Program-made: the position numbers and the translations under genes
NCBI GenBank assembly: GCA_038380795.1
Contig: CM076261.1
Span: 9,058,556 to 9,122,555, forward strand
Length of the DNA stretch: 64,000 bases
Direction of reading: 5' to 3'
From: Pyrocephalus nanus
Lineage: Eukaryota > Chordata > Aves > Passeriformes > Tyrannidae
Part shown: one piece after another, positions 11,921-25,775 of the stretch
Numbering within the stretch: the first letter of the stretch is position 1
Layout of the letters: each line of letters begins with the position of its first letter
The notes under the pieces: model-generated
Told to the model about the DNA's origin: nothing
Database searches by the model: none
What the model saw: the letters and a program-made list of their open reading frames with translations, nothing else

Positions 11921-14900
11921 TAAGTTAATGACTTTTTGCTACTATCTATACCTACTGTGTCTTGGTACATTTCATACACACATTTCATCTAATGGGATGA
12001 AAATAGTTTGAAGTTTACATCTGGGGGTGAATCTGCTACTAGTAATAACTGAATGATCACCAGCAGCAGACAGATATTTTGCAACAAAGTCTTAATTCCC
12101 TTCGTTCCTATATATGCCAGTGTACCATACCACATCTGGTCCAGAATGTGCCCTGAGAAGTCTAGATATCTAATTTCCAGTTCTTTGGCAATGTGTTATG
12201 TAAAGTGAGCTAGTGTTCTAATCAGCTCTGTAGCTTAAAGGTTGGGTAAAATCATCATCTTATAATTAAATTATGGATTTTAACAACATTACATCATGTA
12301 TCCCCCAAAATACAATGTCCTAATGAGAAATGCAGCAAACCTAAAACCCAGACCTCTCAGAAACAGCAAGTAAGAAGCTAGAGCTGCTTTTGTAGAGAGG
12401 AACATAGATATATTTTGATTCTGCAAATGCCTACCCATTCTTGCCAGGTATGTAAAATATGTCAACAAATTAAAGACCAAATTAAAGAGCCATTTGAAAT
12501 TGAATGTGAAACAGTTCTTCACTGGAATAACCTGTTAATACACCCCATCTAAATTCTGTGAGTCATATTCCAGAGATAACACAGCATATGCAACTGTGTT
12601 AATAAAATATAGACATAGTTTTCTAACGTGGTGTGACAATAATAAAGCATTATAGTTTGCACAATGGATCAGTGTTAAGGTGATTTTGTAGTCCAGTTCT
12701 CTTTTGCCAGCTATGGTATAGTAATGACTAAATAGAAAGCAATTCCCATATATTAGGAAATTTGAAACCAGCTAGTGGAGCCAAATGGTCCAGTTAACCA
12801 AGGGATAGCATGCAAAAACAAAGGCATTTTTCATATTCTCATAGCTATGAATCAAATTTTGCCCCTAGGACTACACTAATTTTTTTTTACTTGCTCTTTA
12901 GGTCTGTTTTGCAATATTTTACATTAGTGAAAGACTGAAGCTATCTATGCTGGGTCCATTTCCATCCAACTACAAAATGCATGCTGTCTTTATTAGAAAT
13001 CCCAGGCTCTTAAAAAAAGAGTTTTCATCAAAGTGCAGCAAAATATTGAGGACCTGCTTTCTTCTCCATTTTGCAAACAAATTTTTCTTAAATTATGGCA
13101 CTAAATTACTGCCAGTGTTCATGTTTTAAAGTCTCTTCAGATGTGTTATTACCCAGTACAGTAAACATAGACTTGGTGTCTATCACTGCTCCTGTATAAG
13201 CTGAGATTGTGGTTGGAATGTCAGCCACCATTTCTGTGCACTCATTATTTTAATGAATGCAATGATTACAGAACTTTTCTTACATCTCTGACTTGACATC
13301 GGTCCATTACTTTTACAATTTAAACAAGTAAAAAAGTATAAAAAGTCCAGCTCAGCTCCTTCAAGCTTTTTATCAATGTCAGCCTGGATATTGCTCTTAG
13401 AGAATGTTGTATTCACTTCATAAATTGTAAATATATTTCCTTATAAATTTATTAGGAGGGCAAAAATTAGAGTGCCATTTAAATTACATTTTCACTGGTA
13501 TTCATTAGGAAATGCATATGTTCTTATATACTTCATAAAAAATAATGAATTTTCTTTTCATTGATTGATGGGTACTCTGAGAAACAGAGCTATGTCCTGC
13601 AAAAAGCCAACCCCCTTTCTCATGATTTACATTATTTTGTAAAAGAAACAATGTAATAAAGTATGAGAAGAGTAGAATTTATTCTAAGGAATATGAAGAG
13701 ATGGTATGACCAAGAGCACACTTTTCAAATATCTACCTTCTGTTGATGGGTTAACTCCTGAAGGAGTAACAATAGTTTCTTCAAGAGTGTTTTATGAATA
13801 TTTTTTCTGGATGATATTTCTGAAGAATTTCATTCAAATTTCACAGGTCTCTGACTCAGAAAAAAAAATTTCATGCCTTGATTGAATGTCAACATCTGAA
13901 ACAGAACAGCAAAAAAAAAAAGAAAGGTAATCTTCACTCACTTGAATTTGCCATTCATATACAAAAAAAAATGTAAAAAACCCAAAACCAGACAATTTTC
14001 TTATATTTTACAGATTTTTTTTAAAGGATTTTGCCCATCTCTCCACAAAAGAACATGTATTTACAGCTCTAGACTTCTGAGAGGGAATTCTTCACCTTAT
14101 AGAGAAAGATACTTTTCTTTTTGCTATTATAATCTAAGAAGCAAAACAAATGCTGTGCCCATAAACCATTATAGGATAGTCACATTTCTTGGAATCTGTA
14201 TCTATCCCTGCTTCAAACTTAAACCTTAGAAGAGTTCTCCATTTCAAACCACAGCTTCCTTAGTTTATCTCTGGTTTATTTAGCAGCAATACATTGTTTA
14301 CAGCCTATTTGCTCAAACTTACACTGCAAATTATTTTGGAAATATGATATTATCTGCCAAATTAAAATCTAAAAAAAAAAAAAAAACAAACACCAAAACA
14401 GTACAAAACCTAAAGTTTTATGGTAAAATTTCAGAATGTCAAAACTTTAAAAATTAAAATAAGACAGCTAAATAAGTTATAATTACTAGAGCAAGAGAGC
14501 TTTATGCTATGTATACAGCGTATAAAATTCTTACTGAAACTACAAGGATTTTTTGCAGTCACATCACAAATCCTTTATATAAGATGAAAATATGTGCACT
14601 AAACAGCTAGTCCTATGCCAAGCAAATATTCATGAAATGACATGAAGCAGTTTGACTAACTGCTTCTATATGGTAACAATAATAAATTCTTATAATAATG
14701 TCAAAATAATACAAACACAAAAAGGACTGGAAAGACCTCAATTTTCAAAAAGAAAATTCAGTTCTACTTTTGGTTTAGGTCTTTAATTACACATTGCTAT
14801 CAAATATCTGTTATGCTGTTAAGTATCATTGCATGGGAAGTTTTTAGATTTCAAATGGGAAAAGCAGCAAGCATTTTACAGTGGCATTAACTCAGGAGTT

Positions 14901-15518
14901 TAAAAAATGGTTTAAAGTGGCTGTGTATTGACATTGTATCAATATTAGAATTTAAATGAAGGCTAGATACAGATTCCAATTCAACTAAATCACAGACATC
15001 TCTGTCTTATTCAATGAAGCTCAGGGTTTCTTGACAGCTGTTTTTCTTCAGTTTATGAGGGAAAGAAGGGCCTATTTCTAACTATGCAATAGATCTGAAT
15101 CCAAAACTTCCACATGTTTGGATTCAACATTTGGGTCCTGTCCCACATGTCAGTGCAAGCCCTTAAGACTTCAAGTAAAACGGGATTTTGGGATTAAAAA
15201 GAAAAAAAAAAAAAAAGGCATTTAAAAATATACTGGAAATTTTATGAACTATCCGCTCTGCACTATACCTATTATTTCAGCATGAGACCCCGACATGACC
15301 CACTTCCTGACAAAAACATTTTTAAAAGGGACTGTGCTACTGAAGTATCTGTGGACATTTTGGTGATTCTGTTCTCTGTGGCAGCAATGCTGAGCAAATG
15401 GTTTATTTATAAACTGCTTCTAATATCTAGCTCAAAAAACAAGGTTTTGCCAAAAGTCTTAGGAATACATACAGGTTTTTAAATTACATTGTTTCTGCTA
15501 ATGAATCTGCTTCCTTCA
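11921..15518. other. Unique AT-rich non-coding stretch
   Basis: I see no interspersed repeat or gene. It contains A-rich tracts, for example A16 at 14371-14386 and A15 at 15202-15216. All open frames are short and unsupported. Confidence 0.55.
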
Positions 15519-15663
15519 CACTTGGAAGCGTTCAAGGCTGGATGAGGCCCAGAGCAATCTGATCTAGTGAGTGACGTCCCTGACCTTGACAGGGGTGTTG
15601 GAACTAGATGATCTTTAAGGTTCCTTCCAACCCAAATCATTCTGTGATTCTGTAATTCTATGA
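15519..15663 (+). mobile_element. CR1 LINE 3' end, sense
   Basis: This is a clear CR1 3' terminus. GGAACTAGATGATCTTTAAGG is followed by TTCCTTCCAACCCAAATCAT and the terminal microsatellite-like repeats TTCTGTGATTCTGTAATTCTATGA. The 5' boundary (CACTTGGAAGCGTTCAAGGC) is a typical severe 5' truncation point for CR1. At about 145 bp it is non-coding and comparatively well preserved, so it is among the younger copies in the window. Confidence 0.85.
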
Positions 15664-18600
15664 GTCAAATTTCAGTAAGTGCTTCTGACTAACTTTTAAG
15701 AAAGTTGATAAAATATTTAAAATAAATTTACTTGTGATTTATAACACGCAATGCAATTTCCTTACTGGTATATACTAATGGGTTGGTTTATTTTAATTTA
15801 AACTCAATTTTATGATTAAAGTATGATCTCATGCTACTAAATGAACATAAGAATATACCATTGCATGTGTAGCACTCAATCCAAGCCTACCCTATATGAT
15901 GATGCAATTGTGATGGCAGAGCAGCTCTTGTGAAAGTCTATTAAGACCTTCATTATGAAATTTTAAAACAAAACAGATAGACTACAGGTCAGTCAGTATT
16001 TTAAAAGCCAGTTAACATTTTACAGTTATCATTAGTGTTCAAGCTACACGTGGTGCTTCTTCTAACTACTGACATTCCATGTGTCAAATCTTCTCTTTCT
16101 CACTGTCACATGTAAATGGTCTGTCACTATAACTGTAAAGCTGTGATCAAAAATATAATGTGGTGCTGTCCTTGGGCCTAAGGAACATTATCATCCTGCC
16201 TTCTAAAAGAAAAATGCTATTGCATTTAACTATCTGTATGGCACCTTTTCATATCTGATATATCTTCAGATACACTAGATGATGAATATTCTTTACTGAA
16301 TATTCCAGTATTTTCCAACTTTTGAAGTGTATGTGCGAGCTTTTCAGAAGAATGTTACCCACTTTCTGATTGTTTTCAAAATAATATCCTTGTGCTTTTC
16401 TTCACCCCTAAAAAATATGAAGCTTTCTTGCTTATCGTTTTATTCCAAGACAGTCTTTGAAATTGTGAAAACTCAGTACAGTTTAACCAGTAATTTGAAT
16501 TTCCTAAATATTGCGTATTTTACTGCAAATGAAAAGATATTAAATGAAACTTCACCCTGGAGTATAGGGGGTTTGATATTTCATTGTCTACATCCACAAA
16601 GAGCTAATACAAAAATTGGAAATGTGACATAAGAGAATTAAAGTGCAGTCAAAGTAATATTGGATATGTTTCTGCAAAGTGAAAAGCAAATTTGACTGAA
16701 TTTAGCTCTTAACTGAAAAGTACAGGTCAGCTCCAAAAAGTGACTAAAATGAAACTGAGTTATGGTACCTCAGTGGCTACTTACAAATGCAGCATGTTAT
16801 AGCTAAATTCATAGACTCCAGACCTGTCAAAGAAAACAGAAATCCTGAGAGTTCTTGAGTGCATCCCACAGGAATGCACTTTTATTTTTAAGGAGAAATG
16901 AATATCCATTCCGATGGGTGCATGTAAGTGTAACTGATCATCTCAGCAATCACAGAGTATCTTAAATTACTATGCAGTCACCAGAAAATTTTTATATGCC
17001 AAATCTCTGCTCCGTATCTGTTTGTATCTACTAAAAGGAACTCCAACATATTTTTATTATTGGAACCTCTTTTGAAATTTTGAAGTCCTTCAAAAGAAGT
17101 TTTAGACTAAACTCTTAATAAAATTCTCTATGCTGACTAAAGTGATGTCATCTGGATATTTTCTGACTTTCTTAAATAACCCCAGAATATTCTTTCAATT
17201 GTACTGCCAGAGCTTAGAATGCTTCGTAGACAAAAGTACCACTGCAGAATTCACATGGAAAGTGATTACCATTCTCCTTCATTGTTCTGTGCATGACCAT
17301 TACTAGCTGAGAATAAACAAAAAATATCTCCAATGGAGTGATGGAGTTTCAGGAGTCCTGCCCATTTCTTTAATCTTTGCCCTAGGCTAACACTAATTTA
17401 AAAATTAAATTCTTCCAGAAAGCTTATTCTTTCTTCCAAAACTATTCTTCATCAGGAAAACTTCCAAGTATCAATGAAAAAAACATGTTTATTTACAATG
17501 ATCAAAACCTTGGAGCAATTTTAGTGGAAACAACAAAAACCTTTACCAATCTTTTTTTTTTTTTTTTCCCATTAAGGAAAATATATTTTCTGTTTCATTT
17601 TACTATCTCAAAGACCATGTCAATATAAATGCACAGCCTAGACCAGCATTCCAATATGAGCAGATTCCTCTTAGCATTATTTGATTTGTAAATAGTGTGG
17701 TCTATTTATTTACATTTTTAATAAATTTCATATACGGATTAAAATCCAGAATATTCAGTTTGTCTTGCCTAATAGACACAAAGGACCTGTTCTCTAAATG
17801 AAAGAAGATGGTTTCTCGTCACTTTCTGACAGTACAGTACCATTCTAAGACAATGCATTTTCTGCATCAAACTGTACAGTAATTTCTAATGTAATATAAG
17901 AATCTCTTGTAGTGGAACAATCACACATCTAGCACTCTCACACTTTCAGAAAAATCGTGCTAAATTTAATCACTCATAAATAGTATTATTAATCTCATGT
18001 TATACTGGTCTTTTATGGAGGGAGGGGTAACAGAGGCTGTTAATATCTGAGGAGTTTAATAGCATAAGGCTACAGTGAATTTTTCTATTTTTTTCTAAGT
18101 TAGAAACTGTGAACTTCAGAAGTAAGGTTGAAATTTAAAATTACCTGAGCCCAAAGGTCACTGACCTGGCCATCCACAGCACATTCCAAATCTCTGTTTC
18201 CAGGCTTAGCCACTGTAAGACTAGAGGTTCCTTTAGTTAGGGCAGCCTAGATATCATAGCACACACATGGGTACATCCAGGAAGCAATTTAAATTTGAAG
18301 GCCTTAATCATAACTAGAAACCTACCCAGCAGAGTTTATTGTAGCTTCTCATTTTGTGAAGAGACATTGCTGACACCAACTAGACTTACTAAACTCAATA
18401 CATGAATTAAAAAAACCCACTGTTGACTTCATAAGAGTAGTGATAGATTTATCTCAGGATTTTAATCAGACCTCAGGAAGGCAATTTTTAGCTGTGGCTT
18501 TGAATGCTGACTATCTGAAGAGAGTAGTTGAATTCCTCAGTCAAGAGGCCTCTTTGCAAGAAGCTGACACAGCTCTTGAGGGTTTGGCATCCCAAGGAAG

Positions 18601-18747
18601 TGGCAGCAGCTAATGAGCAGTACTAAGTCTGATGTCTGACCTCCAGAGACACAGTGAAGTGACTGGCATCCCTTAAGCTCGCCACAGGGCTGCTCTGTAT
18701 CATCACTAAGAGCACATAAAACTCTGTCTTTACACACTGTGCCTAAA
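15664..18747. other. Unique AT-rich non-coding stretch
   Basis: No gene or interspersed repeat was recognised. A T16 tract lies at 17552-17567. A 101-codon frame at 16327-16632 is AT-rich, shows no motif and is probably chance. Confidence 0.55.
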
Positions 18748-19310
18748 GGTCGAGGGAAGTAATTGTGCCCCTCTACTCTGATGATGCCTGGAGTACTGCA
18801 TTCAGCTCTGGGACTCCCAGTGCAGGAAAGACATGGACCTTTTGTAACAAGTCTAAAGGAGGGACACAGAGATTATCAGAGAGAGGGAGCATGTCTCCTG
18901 TGAAGAAAGGTTGAAAGTGACTGGGGTTGTTCAGCCTGGAGAAGAGAAGGCTCCAGGGATACCTTAATTGCAGCCTTTCAGTATTTGGAGGAGGCTTATA
19001 AAAAGGATAGGAACAAATTGTTAATAGGACCTGTTGTGATAGGACAAGGAGTAATGGTTTTAAACTAAAGGAAGGTCAATTCAGAGTAGACATAAGGAAG
19101 AAAGTTTTTATGATGGTGGTGGTGAAGCACTGGAATGAGTTGCCCAGAAAAGCTGTGCATGCACTATCAGTGGAAGTGTTCGAAGTCAGGTTGGACAGGG
19201 CTCTGAGCCACCTGGTCTAGTGGGAGGTGTCCCTGCTCATTTCAGGGGGCTTGGACTAGATGACCTTTAATGGTCCATTTCAGTTGAAACCATTCTATGA
19301 TTTTATGAAT
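18748..19310 (+). mobile_element. CR1 LINE 3' fragment, sense
   Basis: It contains successive CR1 landmarks in order: GTACTGCATTCAGCTCTGGG (C-terminal RT region), GTTCAGCCTGGAGAAGAGAAGGCT, the block ending GAAGCACTGGAATGAGTTGCCC, then GGTCTAGTGGGAGGTGTCCC, CTTGGACTAGATGACCTTTA, and the terminal CATTCTATGATTTTATGAA. The ORF2 part is frameshifted and carries stops, so it is not coding. About 560 bp remain, 5'-truncated in the usual CR1 manner. The complete 3' end shows it was an independent insertion. Confidence 0.9.
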
Positions 19311-20770
19311 CCATGTCTAAACTGGGCAGCCTGAGTTACCTTCTGTAAGCTAGATACCCACCCACAGTCTGAATCCTACTGAGCAAGGGTCACATTTGCT
19401 TCATGTTGTCTATCTCTCCCCTTAAAGAAACTGTCCAGGTACATGGCATTTTCTTACACATTGATTTCTATGTGTTTGTGTCAGAGAAAATAGGACTGCC
19501 AAGCTGGCCTAGAATTCTGTTTAGAAGATGATGAAAGAAAAGGAAAATCCCCTCTACTTCAGTGTCAAGATTACAGGCAATTTTTTCCAGCAGAGATTCT
19601 TATTTTGTTTTGTCTCCTGATAGATGATGTTGAAATAACTCAAAATAAACAAAGCAAAATTTTAGTCATATCAAGGAAATAAAATGTTTCAGCTTAGGTC
19701 ATTTAAAATGGCACTGATGAGAGGAACTATCCAAATTATCACATAAAACATTCGTAGCTTGTCAAAACTGAATTTTTCAATTATATGTTTGTTGGTTGTA
19801 TATTTCATCAGAACATCCCCATCAAGCTGTTAGGATCTTAGGACAGTACATCTAGACAGAACACTTCAGGAAATCATCTTATCTGTGTCCACGTACTGGG
19901 AAAGAATCAAGTATTGATAGAAACACAATAAAAATTCTTTGCAATCATAAGGAAGTATTCTTTCCATCAACTTACCATCAGTTTTTATTGTCATCTTCCA
20001 CTACAGCTGTTATTTAAAGAAGGTATCTTTTCCAGGATTGGTAAAAGCAATCAGGAGGAAAGAAGGCAGGGAAAGGGATGCGTTCAAGTATTCCCTGTTT
20101 AGGAGTGTTCAGAACACTAAGATATCAAAAATAGATAAGTAACGGCAAATATCTTCACCCTCCTATAGATTGTACTGAAGATATTGGCCCAAAAGATATG
20201 ACAAACTCTGTCTCCTGCTACATCTTTGAAAAAACAACAAACAAAAAAACCCAAATCAAAACAAAACATAACCCCCCCAGAAAAGCAAAAAAAAGCAATA
20301 TCCTTTTGAAAAAGAGAACTTTAGACTTAAAGCTCTTTTTCTCTATATGCTACCTTCTGCTCTGTCTTCCCCAGAGACATGAGAATTTTTGTCTGTAAAA
20401 TAGATTGACTTCACTTTTCATTCTCATAGTTTTCTGTAATACAGGAAAAGAAAAGAAAACACGTTCTTATTGCAGCATTGTTAGTTTTATCCATCTGGAA
20501 AAGCGTAGGTTTTCCTCTGTGGCATCGCAACGACCATAAGAATGGAAACAACGTTGGTTGATTTAATAGTCTCCTAAAGTTGTTTAATTAAGCAAAGCCT
20601 AGTGGACTTAGCTTTTAAACATTTGTTAACACATGAGATAATATACAAAGAAAAGGTCCCTGTGCTTGCATCCTAATTCAAGACCTTGAGAATTTGGCAC
20701 TATGCTCAGTGAATACAGGTTCCAGTGACCAGAGGGCAAGCATTGAAACATGCAAGAATTAATCTCATGA

Positions 20771-20880
20771 TTTAGATCACTTCTAAATAAGTGAACTAGC
20801 TAAAAGCACTGAGTGCTTTTAGACTTTGACCATAGAGGCTAAAAATCCATACCATGTTTGGTAAACATGAGTGATCTAAA
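20771..20880. repeat. Nested inverted repeats
   Basis: Outer arms of 11 bp (TTTAGATCACT at 20771-20781, AGTGATCTAAA at 20870-20880) enclose an inner 11-bp-arm palindrome with a single-base centre at 20800-20822 (CTAAAAGCACT, G, AGTGCTTTTAG). They also enclose a third hairpin, CATGTTT-GGT-AAACATG, at 20853-20869. All arms are perfect. The region could fold as an RNA with three stems or be the relic of a small palindromic DNA element. No open frame crosses it. Confidence 0.55.
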
Positions 20881-22719
20881 CCACTGGAAAAAAATGGTTT
20901 ATAAACAAAAGATTTCAAAATACAGAAGCAGTAAGAATTCGTAGAGGGCTGGAGAAAGAGATCATGGTAACTGAAAAATAAGAAAACAAAATTGCTGTGA
21001 TAAAAAAGAACATAAAATATACAGAGCTGCCCAAGATCCCTTAGCCATTCATTTATATCAGAATGGCTGGACAGGTGGTGCAGAATGAAATTGATTTCTT
21101 AGATCAGCCATCAGTGGATGTTGCATACCTAGACTAGCTACATATGCAGCCTGTGAAATCAATCTGCATGCACTGTTACGGAAAAGTTGTTCATCTGAAG
21201 GACAAATCTAGCACTAAGTGTACAGTATTTTGATATTCCATTAACTCTGAGGGTACATTATGTTTCTAAAATTAACATCTGCTACTCAGTAATCAATGAA
21301 GAGTGTGAAATATATTTCTAAGAATGATTGTCTCATAATAACAGAGACAGCGGTGGCCTCAAACTGAATATTTAAGGAGGAAAAGGGAAGAAAGGACTCT
21401 GTTGAAAGACTGGAGAAGTTGAACTTGTATAAATAGGTACAGAATCTAATTTTTAAAAAAATCTACTAGTGGCTGTTGGACTAATTGAACATTTGCCTAT
21501 CTGGAGTCAAGGCTGGAGATGTTCAAGGGATGCAGTAGTGTGAATTGCAACATGCAAAGAGCAGACACATGGAGAGCAGAGCAACAAAGCTTGGGCCTGA
21601 CACTGTCTGTGCAAAGATATAGCAGGACAAATGCACCTGCTGCACTGACTTTCGAAAAGCACTTGGCATACATGGCTGTGGACTCTCATGGGAAACATTT
21701 ACCTGGTTGTCAACATTGCTAAAAAAACACAGATGAAGAGGTAAACTCTTCAGCGCTGGTCATAGGCAACCTATGCTAACCAGTTGCAACAGTACAAATG
21801 GCAATCACCTCCCTCCTGGCATTTTTCTGCTTTAATAGAGCTTTTAGAATAAACAGATATTATCTAAGTGCCAAAACGTTAGGATAAAGAAACATCCATC
21901 AACAACCTTTTTTCTTCCTTCTGCACCCAGAGGTCCTGCTCAAAATATATATACTCATAGTTCTGCTTTTAAACAGTGATGACAAAAAACTAGAAAAGGC
22001 TGAAATGTGAAGACCTGCATGGGTAGACTTTACAAAGAGCTGCCTGTGCTCAGCTGACACACTTCTGACCACGGTAGATCAGCAAGAACTGAAAAAAATT
22101 ACTGGTATGAAAACTTGACACTGAAAAAAGTAGGAAGCACAATTTTGACATTTCTCCAGAACAAAGCTTCATGCATAAGACTGACAGCAGACTAGAGGGA
22201 AAACTGCACAGGATGAGGCTGGATAGCACAAGATCATGGCATAGGAAGAGGATGAAGATGCTGCACACCAGTGCACAAGGCAGTACCGGAAGGAAGGATC
22301 AGTGTGGGATTCTGTGATCTTCAGACAGAGTGATGGAGGCACAGTCTGATACAGGAGAAGGCCTTTTGTACAAGCATGTATAAAAACTAAACACACAGCA
22401 CAGCATTACGGAACTCCTTCCTGAATCTGAAAAAAGTCAGCCATCCAACTGACAACACATGGCATCAATTCATTAGTTCCGAAACAACTGGTATGATCAA
22501 TGGAGGTCTTATCAAAAGATCATAGAAACGAATAGAGGGCTTTCTGGTTCCTCTCCATGAGTCTTAATTCAGGCCCACCAAGCACAGTTTATCATGTATA
22601 TGTACATATGGACTGATGCCTTCATACAGCTATTTAAAAATAGACTGAAAAAAACCCTACCTAGTTCAATTTTACCTTGGACCTCACTTTTCTATAAAAA
22701 ATTCCAGTCCAAATATTGT

Positions 22720-23150
22720 GTAAGGGCTTTGTGCACACCTATGGGCCTTCATGGCCCAGACCAGCCTAACCTGAGACTCCTACCCACATACCTGCTGCCT
22801 CTTGGTCCAGGAGTGCAATTTCAACTCCGCCCTGGGCAGCTGCTCCCTGCCTGTAGTATACCACAGGAGTGCCAGTCTAAGACCTGTCTCTGCCTATGTC
22901 TCCTGCTGCTATTTACTGCTGTTCCTGGGTGAACTCCAACCCAAATTCATCACCTCATCTTGTCTGATAATTGCTGACTGTCCACAGGACCTGCCACTGC
23001 CACCGACATATCCTTGCTCCAGTGCTGTGGGATTGCACCTTCTCAGTGCGATCCTCTGCATCTGGGTTGTCCTTTGCTACCAGCTCATCCTTATTAGTGG
23101 AACAATCTGACCTTACTGCTCCCCAGCAACTGCAATTATGCCCAAAGCAC
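22720..23150 (+). other. GC-richer patch, unassigned
   Basis: This patch is clearly less AT-rich than its surroundings and has two overlapping plus-strand frames (22594-22932 and 22802-23110). Their peptides are rich in leucine, serine, proline and cysteine. No signal, domain or retroviral motif can be recognised, and codon usage gives no clear preference between frames. It could be a decayed retroelement or processed pseudogene, or ordinary unique DNA. Confidence 0.25.
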
Positions 23151-25454
23151 TTTTAAATGAAGTATCTCTATGAAAGGTCAAACCCTACAGAAGAAAAAAA
23201 ATTCTTGTGTTGCCAGCTCAAGAGGAAATGAAGTTGTCCGTTTAATATTCAGGCAAGAGAACTGCTGTGGCACCTCCAGATACTCCAGACTGCTCAAAAA
23301 AATCAATTCAGACTGAAAGAAGGCAAATTAATACAGCGGAATACAGTGGCTATACTGTATGATCTGTACAAACACTGAATGTTTCTCACCACCTTTCAGT
23401 AAAGATTTAGTACAGGAGTCTGTGGTGAGCTGACATAATACTGAGATCTCATTTTATTTATAAAATACACCACAGATCATTTATTAATACATGAAGGAAT
23501 ATAAATAATTAAAACAAGCCTGTAATTGTCAAAATCAATGCACAAAATATATTAGCTGATTTTTGCATTTACACTGTGTTTATTTGCTTACTCAGTAATT
23601 TAGAAAAGTCTAATTCACAATAGATTGCATCAATAATGCAATCTTTCATAAACATATTTTATAAACCAAATCATCTGCTAGTAACATCAATCTAAACAGT
23701 CAGTCATATCCTGGAAAATTCTCTCTTGTATTCAGTTTTAAAAAAAGCAAAATCTCTCTACTCTCTAATCCTAGAAGTTGTTGACTCATGGAAAATTTCT
23801 CATAAAAGTCAATGGCGACAGCAGATTAAATCCAACAGAAATTTTAAATTAATGAGAACACTGTGAAACTTACAGACGAAATTTTTCTTGCCATCATATG
23901 GAGGAAAGGATAAGAAATTCCCTTCTCTCCCTCTTCATGACTCTTTTTCACAAAACTGAGGCCAGAGCAAGCTATGAACAACCATCTATGAAATGTGGGA
24001 AAAAATGCTGACTGAAATAATTTTTTTCCACGCAGCATGATATCTTTTGCAAAACTTAGGAATGGTCCTAAGTTTCCCAGTGTGTTACTTACCAGAAATT
24101 ATTAACTATGTTCAGAGGTATGTGCATGTCTTTTTTATACAGAGATCTTTTAATCATTCATTAACTGTGGTCTTAGGGCAATGTACCTTCAAGAGATGGA
24201 GTGATGGGAGAAGGAAACCCATCCAAGTCTTCCTAAACAGCATTCATCCAATTACCAAGTTATAACCTGTGAAAGGCCACCCATAGCTGTGTCTTTGTAT
24301 ACCATCTGGTTCCCTAGAAGCATTCTCCCAGGAGTCTGGCATAATTTGGCATAGCTGGACAGGATGGGTATCTATAAGTCCCACTGAGCCTTGAAGGAGA
24401 TTTTGGCCCTACCTTAAATTTTAGAAACTCAAACACAGGGTAAATGCTCCACAAGAGAACTCTATGGAAATACACTGAGAGCTATGGAATAACAATGGTT
24501 TAGAGTAGTTGATATCTGAGCTATTCATTTAGCAGTGTATTTTCATTTCAGAATCCATTTCACTTATGTACCTCTGGTTGAACTGTGCTGTGACTTAGTC
24601 ATTCTTTGGAAGTAGCAGTCACAGCCACACTATTTTGTGTAAGTTATGACCCAATATCATTGACTCAAAAAACTTCAGTGTAAAATATCGTTGTAAGAGT
24701 TTGAAAGTGAAAAAAACAAATCCAAATCCAAAAAACCTAAGAACCTTTCCTCAACTATAGATATTGAGGTTATAAGGCAAATTTCAAGCAAAACCTTAAA
24801 ACCACTTTTTTTCACAGTATTAATACAAACCTTTTGCTGTAAGAGTGCAGGAAACAAAATCAGAAAACACCTGGGTTTTCTCCCAGATGATTTTTGGACT
24901 TCGCTTTCTCCAGCATCTCCTTACATCTGCTCTGTTTTCAGCTCTTGCTAGTTTCCCTTTGATATAACTCCAAAGACAATCTGTTCTCCCTGTTGAGATT
25001 TTATCCAGTCACTACTCATCTCATGTCCCAACTGTTCTGTCCTCAGGTATTAGCCTTGATTCCTAGAACCAAGCTGACTTTGCCAAATCCATTCAAAATG
25101 CTGCTTTCAAAATTACTTTTCTGTTTTATGATTTTTGCCATGATGACCCCTTTGCTTCTCCATTTACCACTCCAGATAGCTAAAGTTTTCTGTGTACCTA
25201 TTTAGGGCTCTTGATTTTGGGGTTAATTGAAATACTTTATGCTGGTAATAGCAACAACTCTCCAAAATTTTTTAGCAAATCAAATACAGTATAAAAAACT
25301 TCTTGGAACAAAAAAACAAATTCTAGTCTAGGTTAAAACAGTCCAGTTCAAAGAGCCTTCAATAATTTTATTTAATTTTTCCATCACCATTCTTTAAAAT
25401 GAGAATTAATGACAGTATTTCCTTGCACCTTCAGACACACACAGAAAAAAATAT

Positions 25455-25775
25455 TGTTTAAATAAATGTGCAAAACGTCTGATGGGAGGGAATAAAAGAA
25501 GATTGAGCCTAACTCTTCTCAGTGGTGCCCAGTGTCAGAAAAAAAGGCAGACAAAAATACAAAAAATTCCACTTAAGCATAAGGGTCATTGATGCCTCCC
25601 TCTCTAGGCAGGGCGGCTGGGGAGTCTCCATCCTTAGATATCCAAAATATCCAAAATCTGGCACAGATTGGGACAACCTGCCCTAGCTGACCCTACTTTG
25701 AACCAGGGGACTTGTATGAATGATCTCCAGAGGTGCCTCTCAGTCTCAGACTCTCATTCTGTCAAGTCTCTATTC
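25455..25775 (+). mobile_element. CR1 LINE 3' region, sense, diverged
   Basis: Landmarks in order are a degraded version of the helix before CTCTTCTCAGTGGTGCCCAG (25515-25534), then ATTCCACTTAAGCATAAGG, GGAGTCTCCATCCTTAGATA, GGGACAACCTGCCCTAGCTG, and GATCTCCAGAGGTGCCTCTC ahead of a worn TCATTCTGT end. The order and spacing match the CR1 3' end in sense orientation. Small deletions and an A-rich insertion are present. It is non-coding now, and its GATCTCCAGAGGT variant suggests a different subfamily from the copies at 15.5 and 18.7 kb. Confidence 0.75.

Larger units (their letters stand above)
19311..25454. other. Unique stretch with an inverted-repeat cluster and a GC-richer patch
   Basis: No recognisable gene or TE was seen. 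Notable items are an A/C-rich simple sequence at about 20228-20300, nested inverted repeats at 20771-20880, and a GC-richer patch at about 22720-23150 with overlapping plus-strand frames (112 and 102 codons). The patch shows no family motif. Confidence 0.5.

Noticed and set aside
11609..11923. 104-codon plus-strand frame
   Set aside because: It lies on the non-coding strand of an old antisense CR1.
16872..16923. 52-bp segment between CCCACAG and GTAAGT
   Set aside because: One frame is open, but the acceptor lacks a real pyrimidine tract and no neighbouring exon fits.
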